Shown: in pieces, positions 9,489 through 15,000 of the stretch
Layout of the letters: the number at the start of each line of letters is the position of its first letter
Position numbering within the stretch: position 1 is the stretch's first letter
Assembly: GCF_014467075.1 (NCBI RefSeq)
Contig: NZ_AP023027.1
Span: forward strand, 1 to 15,000
Direction: 5' to 3'
DNA length: 15,000 nucleotides
DNA from: Anaerostipes caccae L1-92
GTDB lineage: Bacteria; Bacillota; Clostridia; Lachnospirales; Lachnospiraceae
Program-made: the position numbers and the translations under genes
Notes under the pieces: generated by a model
Seen by the model: only the letters and a program-made list of their open reading frames with translations
Database searches by the model: none
Told to the model about the DNA's origin: nothing

Positions 9489-10049
9489 ATGGATAAATAT
9501 GTAACAGTACCCGCCGGAGCCGATGAACTGAAAAATCTGCGGGCAGGAGATTATGTTTATTTGACCGGAACCATTTATACTGCCAGAGATGCGGCTCATA
9601 AGAGGCTGTATGAAGCGGCAGAAGAAAAAAAGGAACTGCCGGTAAACTTAAAGAATCAGATTGTCTATTATCTCGGCCCCACACCAGCCAGGGAAGGCCA
9701 GGTAATCGGTTCGGCAGGACCTACGACCAGCAGCCGCATGGATAAATATACTCCGCGCATGCTTTCTCTTGGATTAAAGGGCATGATAGGAAAAGGCAAA
9801 AGGTCTGAGGACGTGATCGAATCTATGAAAGAAAATGGCGCAGTCTATTTTGCAGCAGTAGGGGGGGCAGGAGCACTTTTGTCAAAGTGTATCAAAAAAT
9901 CTGAGGTCGTTGCGTATGAAGACTTGGGAACAGAGGCAATTCGGAAGCTTGAAGTTGAGAATCTTCCGGTAATCGTTGTGATTGACAGCCATGGGAATAA
10001 TTTGTATGAGACGGCAGTAGTAGATTATAAAGCAAACTTTTTGGAATAA
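9489..10049 (+). CDS. Class I (Fe-S) fumarate hydratase, beta subunit
   Basis: The 186-residue product corresponds to the C-terminal, substrate-binding half of class I fumarases. Recognisable segments are TGTIYTARDAAHKR (26-39), GPTTSSRMD (77-85), MIGKGK (99-104), a glycine-rich GGAGAL (125-130) and a C-terminal AYEDLGTEAIRKLEVENLPV (142-161) followed by IDSHGNNLY. AAGGAG at 9475-9480 overlaps the alpha stop and lies 8 bases before the ATG. The pair sits directly behind gyrA, an arrangement that looks like chance adjacency rather than functional linkage. In anaerobes such an enzyme usually serves an incomplete or reductive TCA branch. As with the alpha subunit, tartrate dehydratase is the alternative. 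Confidence 0.9.
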   Translation: MDKYVTVPAGADELKNLRAGDYVYLTGTIYTARDAAHKRLYEAAEEKKELPVNLKNQIVYYLGPTPAREGQVIGSAGPTTSSRMDKYTPRMLSLGLKGMIGKGKRSEDVIESMKENGAVYFAAVGGAGALLSKCIKKSEVVAYEDLGTEAIRKLEVENLPVIVVIDSHGNNLYETAVVDYKANFLE

Positions 10050-10204
10050 TATTTAAAATATTGTCAACAATATACCTGTACTTCACAAAAACTTAAAGAA
10101 AATGAAAAGAAATGTTTATGTAATTTATGGTAGTATTATGTAGAATATTGAAGATGAATTTTCTTTATAAACTCAGCAATGAAAAACAAGAAGGAGCAGA
10201 TAAT
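10050..10204. promoter_or_regulatory. Fumarase-DUF4867 spacer with operator-like dyad and weak promoter
   Basis: ATATTGT (10058-10064) and ACAATAT (10067-10073) form a 7-bp dyad with a 2-base centre, a shape typical of repressor operators. Further on, TATTAT at 10134-10139 is a reasonable -10 element, but no good -35 lies 16-18 bases upstream. No T-rich tract follows the dyad, so the fumarase genes have no obvious terminator here and transcription may continue into the next gene. The spacer is strikingly AT-rich, which makes chance matches likely. Confidence 0.3.
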
Positions 10205-10813
10205 ATGTTAAGGTATATTTTTGACCCCGAATTTAATAAATATGGGAGAGTAATAGAAGATTTTGATTTCAGCCAGCTGAAACAGTATATGGACCGTATA
10301 AAGGCTTCAAAATATCTGGAAGAACAGCTGTCTGTCGAAGAGATGGAGAAACTGCCGGTGTGCCATAAAATTCAGTGCCAGCTGTTTCATGAACTTCCGG
10401 TGCAGATCGGATATATGAGCGGGCATAATCACAGAATTCATGGCGTAGAATATCACAAGTCGAAAGTCATACATATTGCAGCGACAGACTGTGTCATGTA
10501 CCTGGGTCTGAGCCAGGATATCGAACCAAATCACGAGTATCATACATCCAGAATGGAAGCGTTTTTTGTCCCGAAGGGCACAGCCGTGGAGTTAAACTGC
10601 GGCGTACTTCACTGTGCTCCATGCAACGTAAACGGATATGGGTTTAAGCTTATCTGTATTGCACCAAAACATACAAGTGAACCATTTTGTATGAAAGTAA
10701 GAACGGATAAGGATAAAATTTTGTTCGCAAGGAACAAGTGGCTGATTGCTCATAAAGATTCCGATATTGAAGGGGCGTTTTACGGGCTTAAGGGTGATAC
10801 AGAAGCAGTGTAA
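10205..10813 (+). CDS. DUF4867-like protein, probable cupin-fold
   Basis: The function is not known to me. The 202-residue product resembles the DUF4867 group found in gut Firmicutes. It has no signal peptide or membrane segment, so it should be cytoplasmic. Its central part looks like a metal-binding cupin: a histidine-rich GHNHRIHGVEYHK (73-85), then MEAFFVPKGTAVEL (117-130) with E118 and LHCAPC (135-140) with H136, reminiscent of ureidoglycolate-lyase and sugar-binding cupins. The cupin assignment is inference from these spacings. I chose the ATG at 10205 because AAGGAG (10191-10196) is 8 bases upstream. An upstream in-frame ATG at 10127 would add 26 residues, but I see no ribosome-binding site before it. 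The gene ends at a strong bidirectional terminator. Confidence 0.75.
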   Translation: MLRYIFDPEFNKYGRVIEDFDFSQLKQYMDRIKASKYLEEQLSVEEMEKLPVCHKIQCQLFHELPVQIGYMSGHNHRIHGVEYHKSKVIHIAATDCVMYLGLSQDIEPNHEYHTSRMEAFFVPKGTAVELNCGVLHCAPCNVNGYGFKLICIAPKHTSEPFCMKVRTDKDKILFARNKWLIAHKDSDIEGAFYGLKGDTEAV

Positions 10814-10862
10814 TACAAGTTGGGAATAGGCGTTAAAAGAGAAAAACAAGCTTAAAACATAT

Positions 10863-10910
10863 AAAAACCCGGCAAGACTAAGATAATAATTATAGTCTTG
10901 CCGGATTTTT
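10863..10910. terminator. Bidirectional intrinsic terminator between convergent genes
   Basis: CCGGCAAGACTA (10869-10880) and TAGTCTTGCCGG (10893-10904) form a perfect 12-bp stem around a 12-base AT loop. TTTTT follows at 10906-10910 on the + strand, and AAAAA at 10863-10867 gives the matching U tract on the - strand. It can stop transcription from the DUF4867-like gene on the left and from the Rpn-type gene on the right. Confidence 0.92.
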
Positions 10911-10936
10911 ATATATATGATATTAGTATTAAATTA

Positions 10937-11794
10937 TTATATCAAATGATATTCCTTATAAAGTTTTATTCTCATATTTTCATTATCGACAGCAAGCCTG
11001 GCATCTTCAATTCTTCCATCTAAAAATAATTTCTGCATCAGAGAGGCAAGTATATGTTCACCTTCAGCTTTTCCTTCAGCCTTTCCTAATTCTTTGTTGA
11101 ATTTCATCTGTGTAGCGTAATCGGATAGATTTTTCTGGCGGAAAAGGTATTCATCCATACGTTCAGGATCGCGTTCCAGTTTTTCCAGTTCTTTGACGGC
11201 TTCCTCGATATAGGGATCTTTCTCAATTATCATACGTTCCTCCTCTCTGTCGGCACTGATAAGGCATGCCCACTTATATAGGGATTTATGATCATCTTTT
11301 ACTGCAGATTGGCTCAGTTTTTTTAATTCAATCACATGGATTTCCCATTGGTCGCTATATAGGGTATATCGCTGATCTTCTCTCATATGAAAGGAAGAAT
11401 AAAAGTAATCAGTATCCGTAAACTGATTGAATCCAAGAATACTGATATGTATTAATTTGGTACATGAATCATAAGTCTGTCCTGATTTTAAATCTTGTGT
11501 ATAAACTTTTGACAAATAGGAGAATACTCTTCTGTCCCAAAATGCATAGGGTAACACTTGCATTTCGATGTTGATCTTCCCTATGTCTTCAACAATTGTG
11601 TATAAATCTAGAATAGATAATTTATCTTCCGGAAGATCCTTAGGCAAATGCCGGTCTTTTATATGAATGTTTCCAATCCTTTCAGGCTGAATGTGAAGGA
11701 TACTGCTCAAAAAGCCTTTTATGACTTTAGGCTGCTTCATAACTTGAGTGAAAGCATAGTCATTTTTTAAGGATACAAAAATATTTTTCTTCAT
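10937..11794 (-). CDS. Rpn-family PD-(D/E)XK nuclease / putative transposase
   Basis: The 285-residue product belongs to the Rpn (recombination-promoting nuclease, PDDEXK_2-like) families, annotated as putative transposases. E. coli Rpn proteins are DNA endonucleases that promote RecA-independent recombination and can act in phage defence. The N-terminus has a phage-like KNDYAFTQVM (10-19). The catalytic core fits D63 in SILDL and E77-x-Q79 in NIEMQ; GxxT-type residues follow downstream. The C-terminal half is charged and helical and contains a GKAE repeat (237-244), common in this family. I chose the ATG at 11794 because AAAGGAG (complement of 11807-11813) lies 12 bases upstream; a TTG at 11833 in frame is less likely. 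The gene is alone, convergent to its neighbour, visibly more AT-rich than the flanking genes, and ends at the shared terminator. Acquisition by transfer is plausible but unproven. Confidence 0.85.
   Translation of the reverse strand: MKKNIFVSLKNDYAFTQVMKQPKVIKGFLSSILHIQPERIGNIHIKDRHLPKDLPEDKLSILDLYTIVEDIGKINIEMQVLPYAFWDRRVFSYLSKVYTQDLKSGQTYDSCTKLIHISILGFNQFTDTDYFYSSFHMREDQRYTLYSDQWEIHVIELKKLSQSAVKDDHKSLYKWACLISADREEERMIIEKDPYIEEAVKELEKLERDPERMDEYLFRQKNLSDYATQMKFNKELGKAEGKAEGEHILASLMQKLFLDGRIEDARLAVDNENMRIKLYKEYHLI
11061..11086 (-). repeat. Tandem 12-bp repeat inside the Rpn-type gene
   Basis: Two head-to-tail 12-bp units (CCTTCAGCTTTT at 11061-11072 and CCTTCAGCCTTT at 11073-11084, 11 of 12 bases identical, with CC continuing the phase) encode GKAEGKAE on the - strand. 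Copy-number change would keep the frame. Such AEG/GKAE runs vary in length between members of this family. Confidence 0.7.
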
Positions 11795-11853
11795 CTTTTG
11801 TTTTATCTCCTTTAGTTTATCATGAAAGAACAATTATTTCAATAATATCTATT

Positions 11854-11882
11854 ATTTTACAATATAATCACTAAAATGTAAA
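11854..11882 (-). promoter_or_regulatory. Promoter of the Rpn-type gene
   Basis: Reading the - strand, TTTACA (complement of 11877-11882) and TAAAAT (complement of 11854-11859) are separated by exactly 17 bases, each one mismatch from the sigma-A consensus. The -10 lies about 60 bases upstream of the chosen ATG. A 7-bp dyad, AATAATA (11841-11847) and TATTATT (11850-11856), overlaps the -10 and likely start site and could be an operator, though its pure A/T content makes chance plausible. Confidence 0.65.
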
Positions 11883-11945
11883 TATTTAACATAACTTTTG
11901 TTCATGATTTATAAGCGCGATGATCGTCTTGTTTTTGTGGCTCTT

Positions 11946-11966
11946 TTGACATAACAATGGTAAAAT
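11946..11966 (+). promoter_or_regulatory. Candidate promoter of the isomerase-kinase pair
   Basis: TGGTAAAAT at 11958-11966 resembles an extended -10 element (TGn plus TAAAAT, one mismatch from TATAAT) about 48 bases before the isomerase ATG. A perfect TTGACA is at 11946-11951, but only 9 bases from that -10, too close to act as its -35; a -10 17 bases from it is not visible. A weak catabolite-repression-like sequence at 11910-11923 has three mismatches to the cre consensus and is not called. The promoter is therefore tentative. Confidence 0.35.
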
Positions 11967-12014
11967 AAAAGAGATAAAATGATTACTTAAATCCATTGAC
12001 CAGGAGGGACGTTT

Positions 12015-13490
12015 ATGGAAAATATACCAGAAGTAGTTTTAGGAATTGCAGCGGTCAGCAGGGATTGTTTCCCTATGTCACTGTCCGAGAACAGGAGAAA
12101 ACTTGCTGCAAAAGCCTATCGGGAGAAATACGGGGAAATCTTTGAATGTGAGACTTGTATTGAAAATGAACTGGACATGAAGAAAGCCCTTGAAGAGCTT
12201 AAAAAAGCAGGATGCAACGCATTGGTTGTTTATCTGGGGAATTTCGGACCTGAGACGGCTGAGACATTACTGGCCAAAGAATTCGACGGACCGGTGATGT
12301 TTGCGGCGGCAGCCGAAGAGACACAGGATAAGCTGACCGATGACCGGGGTGATGCTTACTGTGGTATGCTCAATGCCAGCTATAATTTAAAGCTTAGAAA
12401 TGTAAAGGCTTATATTCCGGAATATGCGGTGGGGACTGCCGGGGAAGTAGCAGACATGATTCATGAATTTGTACCGGTGGCAAGGGCAGTGATCGGCGTG
12501 CGTAACTTAAAGATTATTTCTTTCGGTCCGAGACCACAGGATTTCCTAGCCTGCAACGCACCGATCAAGCAGCTTTATAATCTGGGAGTCGAGATTGAAG
12601 AAAATTCTGAACTGGATTTGTTTGAGTCTTTTAAGGCACATGAGGGTGATGAGAGGATTCCGGATGTTGTAAAGGACATGGAGAAGGAGCTGGGAGAGGG
12701 AAATAAAAAACCTCAGATACTGCCTAAACTTGCACAGTATGAGCTGACCCTCCTGGATTGGATCGATAAGCATAGAGGTTCCAGGAAGTATGTGGCCATT
12801 GCAGGGAAGTGCTGGCCTGCTTTTCAGACTCAGTTCGGCTTTGTTCCATGCTATGTGAACAGCAGGCTGACAGCAAAGGGAATTCCGGTGTCCTGTGAGG
12901 TGGATATTTATGGAGCTTTGAGCGAATTTATCGGCACGGCAGTCAGCGGGGATATTGTGACTCTTCTGGATATTAACAACACAGTGCCTGATGATATGTA
13001 TGAGACAGAAATCAAAGATAATTATGAATACAGCCGCAGAGACGTGTTCATGGGATTCCACTGTGGAAATACGGCTTCAGAAAAGCTTTCTTTTTGCGAA
13101 ATGAAAAATCAGCTGATCATGACGAGAACGCTGCCCGAGGAATCTACACAGGGAACACTGGAAGGTGATATCATACCGGGAGACATTACATTTTACCGGC
13201 TTCAGAGCACATCAGATGCAAAATTAAGAGCATATATCGCGCAGGGAGAAGTACTCCCGGTGAGGACAAGATCCTTTGGAGGGATTGGTGTTTTTGCCAT
13301 ACCGGAAATGGGAAGATTTTACCGTCATATACTGATAGAAAAGAACTTCCCGCATCACGGAGCAGTTGCGTTCGGACATTTTGGAAAACTTCTGTTTGAG
13401 GTATTTAAGTATCTGGGAGTGGAGCAGACGGAGCTCGATTTTAACCAGCCGAAGGGAATGCTGTATCCGTCTGAGAATCCATTTGCATAA
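12015..13490 (+). CDS. L-fucose/L-arabinose isomerase family protein
   Basis: The 491-residue product belongs to the FucI/AraA-fold ketol isomerases, which interconvert aldoses and ketoses with a divalent metal, usually Mn2+. Residues about 1-165 resemble the N-terminal fold (VVYLGNFGPETAE at 71-83). The middle domain is about 166-340. The C-terminal barrel ends with NFPHHGAVAFGHFG (444-457). Likely metal ligands are E295 in CEVDIYG, D319 in LLDINN and H448 in PHHG, by analogy with FucI/AraA. It is shorter than FucI (about 590) and close to AraA (about 500), but shows neither enzyme's full signature, so it belongs to the uncharacterised branch. AGGAGG at 12002-12007 sits 7 bases before the ATG. 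The kinase follows 20 bp later, so the likely product is a ketose, phosphorylated next. The true sugar (pentose or deoxysugar) is not known. Confidence 0.85.
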   Translation: MENIPEVVLGIAAVSRDCFPMSLSENRRKLAAKAYREKYGEIFECETCIENELDMKKALEELKKAGCNALVVYLGNFGPETAETLLAKEFDGPVMFAAAAEETQDKLTDDRGDAYCGMLNASYNLKLRNVKAYIPEYAVGTAGEVADMIHEFVPVARAVIGVRNLKIISFGPRPQDFLACNAPIKQLYNLGVEIEENSELDLFESFKAHEGDERIPDVVKDMEKELGEGNKKPQILPKLAQYELTLLDWIDKHRGSRKYVAIAGKCWPAFQTQFGFVPCYVNSRLTAKGIPVSCEVDIYGALSEFIGTAVSGDIVTLLDINNTVPDDMYETEIKDNYEYSRRDVFMGFHCGNTASEKLSFCEMKNQLIMTRTLPEESTQGTLEGDIIPGDITFYRLQSTSDAKLRAYIAQGEVLPVRTRSFGGIGVFAIPEMGRFYRHILIEKNFPHHGAVAFGHFGKLLFEVFKYLGVEQTELDFNQPKGMLYPSENPFA

Positions 13491-13510
13491 TGGTGGAAAG
13501 GAGCTGAAAG

Positions 13511-14980
13511 ATGTATTACATAGGACTTGACTTGGGGACTTCTGCACTGAAGCTGTTGTTAATGAGCGGGCAGGGTGAGATTTGTAAGATTATTTCCAAA
13601 GAGTATCCAATTTCATTTCCAAAACCAGGGTGGTCAGAACAGAACCCTGTGGACTGGTGGAATGCTGCTGTGGATGGAATACGTGAATTGGTCCGGGATG
13701 TTGTGGATAAAAATCAGATCAAGGGCATCAGCTTCGGAGGACAGATGCACGGCCTGGTCGTTTTGGACAAAGATGATCATGTCATCCGTCCCGCAATTCT
13801 GTGGAATGACGGCAGGACGGCAGAAGAATGTAAGTATCTAAATGAAGTGGTGGGCACAGAAAAATTGTCTCAGTACACTGCCAATATTGCTTTTGCAGGT
13901 TTTACCGCGCCTAAGATCTTATGGATGCAGAAACACGAGCCTGAGAATTTCAGAAAAATTCATAAAATTATGCTGCCAAAAGATTATCTTGCCTATCGTC
14001 TCTCCGGTGTGTTTTGTACTGATGTCTCAGATGCATCAGGAATGCTTCTGTTTGATGTGGAACATAAATGCTGGTCGGAAGAAATGCTGAATATCTGCGG
14101 TATAAAGAGAGAACAGGTGGCGGATATTTACGAGAGTTATGAAGCAGTGGGCACAATAACGTCTGAAGCTGCAGGAGAATTGGGACTTCCCCAAAATGTA
14201 AAAATTATAGCAGGCGCAGGGGACAATGCGGCAGCGGCCATCGGAACAGGAACCGTGGGGGACGGCAGATGTAATGTCTCCCTGGGAACATCGGGGACTA
14301 TTTTTATTTCAAGTAAAAACTTCGGAGTGGATGAAAATAATGCTCTTCATTCTTTTGCACATGCGGACGGACATTTTCATTTGATGGGCTGTATGCTGAG
14401 TGCCGCATCCTGTAATAAATGGTGGATGGAAGATATTATTGGAACAAAAGAGTATGGAAAAGAGCAGGAATCTGTTCAGAATCTTGGAGAAAACCATGTG
14501 TTTTTCCTTCCATATTTGATGGGAGAACGCTCTCCGCATAATGATCCGGATGCCAGAGGGGCATTCATCGGTATGTCTATGGACACAAAGAGATCAGATA
14601 TGACACTGGCAGTGTTGGAAGGTGTTGCTTTTGCAATGAGAGACTCACTGGAAGTGGCAAAATCCCTGGGAATTGATATCAAGAGAACAACGATCTGCGG
14701 AGGAGGAGCAAAGAGTCTGCTCTGGAGAAAAATCATGGCTAATGTCTTGAATCTTGAAGTTGATATTATAGAAAGCGAAGAAGGTCCGGGATATGGCGGC
14801 GCGATTCTTGCGGCAGTCGGATGCGGCGAGTACGATTCTGTGGAAGAGGCAGCAAAGAAATTGGTGAAAGTCGTGGATACAGTAAAGCCCGATTCAGAAC
14901 TGGTCAAAAAGTACGAAAAACGATATAAGATTTTCAGACAGATTTATCCGAATCTGAAATTCCTTTATCCAATGCTCTGA
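13511..14980 (+). CDS. xylB: Xylulokinase-type FGGY carbohydrate kinase
   Basis: The 489-residue product is a complete FGGY-family kinase of the XylB type, phosphorylating D-xylulose (or a related ketose) with ATP for entry to the pentose phosphate pathway. The phosphate-binding DLGTS is at 7-11. The substrate-site GGQMHG at 76-81 is characteristic of xylulokinases. TDVSDASGML is at 170-179. The catalytic base is D238 in GAGDNAA (235-241), followed by SLGTSG (257-262). FLPYLMGERSPHNDPDARG (332-350) and the ATP-binding CGGGAKSLLWR (396-406) complete the fold. AAAGGAG at 13497-13503 precedes the ATG by 7 bases. It lies 20 bp after the isomerase and is presumably cotranscribed. Because the partner is not XylA, the real substrate may be another ketose, such as L-ribulose, D-ribulose or L-fuculose. 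Only 20 bases follow the stop codon before the window ends. Confidence 0.9.
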   Translation: MYYIGLDLGTSALKLLLMSGQGEICKIISKEYPISFPKPGWSEQNPVDWWNAAVDGIRELVRDVVDKNQIKGISFGGQMHGLVVLDKDDHVIRPAILWNDGRTAEECKYLNEVVGTEKLSQYTANIAFAGFTAPKILWMQKHEPENFRKIHKIMLPKDYLAYRLSGVFCTDVSDASGMLLFDVEHKCWSEEMLNICGIKREQVADIYESYEAVGTITSEAAGELGLPQNVKIIAGAGDNAAAAIGTGTVGDGRCNVSLGTSGTIFISSKNFGVDENNALHSFAHADGHFHLMGCMLSAASCNKWWMEDIIGTKEYGKEQESVQNLGENHVFFLPYLMGERSPHNDPDARGAFIGMSMDTKRSDMTLAVLEGVAFAMRDSLEVAKSLGIDIKRTTICGGGAKSLLWRKIMANVLNLEVDIIESEEGPGYGGAILAAVGCGEYDSVEEAAKKLVKVVDTVKPDSELVKKYEKRYKIFRQIYPNLKFLYPML

Positions 14981-15000
14981 ATCATTTAAAGTAATATAGC

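Noticed and set aside
10127..10204. N-terminal extension of the DUF4867-like gene from an ATG at 10127
   Set aside because: No ribosome-binding site precedes it, while AAGGAG at 10191-10196 ideally serves the ATG at 10205; the extra residues look like translated leader.
11795..11833. Longer Rpn-type protein starting at a TTG at 11833
   Set aside because: The extension covers the AAAGGAG ribosome-binding site of the downstream ATG, and conserved sequence begins after that ATG.
11910..11923. Catabolite-responsive (cre) element upstream of the isomerase
   Set aside because: Three mismatches to the consensus, including core positions; too weak to support.
12546..13061. Antisense open frame opposite the isomerase gene
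   Set aside because: No recognisable domain and low-complexity composition; the + strand gene is clearly the coding one.

Overview
The window looks like the replication-origin end of a low-to-mid GC Clostridia chromosome. The order dnaA - dnaN - S4-domain gene - recF - gyrB - gyrA, all on the + strand, is the classic Firmicutes origin block. A Lachnospiraceae genome (Anaerostipes/Blautia-like) is my best guess. It rests on protein character, the oxygen-sensitive class I fumarase and a DUF4867-type gene, all typical of gut anaerobes. No rRNA or other taxonomic marker is present, so the family-level call is inference.

Layout. Positions 1-100 hold the dnaA leader, with a candidate promoter and a DnaA-box-like dyad. 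Positions 101-1444 are dnaA. Positions 1445-1698 are the dnaA-dnaN spacer, which carries a cluster of DnaA boxes, a plausible basal unwinding element and an AT-rich tract; this is very probably oriC or its right half. dnaN (1699-2802), the S4/YaaA-type gene (2816-3025), recF (3037-4122), gyrB (4132-6054) and gyrA (6070-8556) follow. Their gaps are 9-15 bp, with ribosome-binding sites often overlapping the upstream stop codon, so they are probably cotranscribed. An 11-bp hairpin follows gyrA. Next comes a two-gene class I (Fe-S) fumarate hydratase (8634-10049), then a DUF4867-like, cupin-like gene (10205-10813).

A strong bidirectional intrinsic terminator (10863-10910) separates this + strand run from a convergent, AT-rich, solitary Rpn-family PD-(D/E)XK nuclease gene (10937-11794, - strand). 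That gene has its own well-formed promoter. Divergent from it is a sugar-catabolism pair: an L-fucose/L-arabinose-isomerase-family protein (12015-13490) and a XylB-type FGGY kinase (13511-14980). No transporter, regulator or aldolase for this pair is inside the window, so its sugar is not settled.

Functionally, the first 8.5 kb are initiation (DnaA, oriC), processivity (DnaN), repair (RecF) and supercoiling (GyrAB). The rest is central and carbohydrate metabolism plus one accessory nuclease. I see no CRISPR array, prophage, IS element, tRNA or rRNA. No clear new multi-gene system is evident. The points most worth a second look are the oriC architecture, a DnaA box between the dnaN ribosome-binding site and start codon, a glycine at the GyrA position equivalent to E. 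coli Asp87, and the Rpn-type nuclease.
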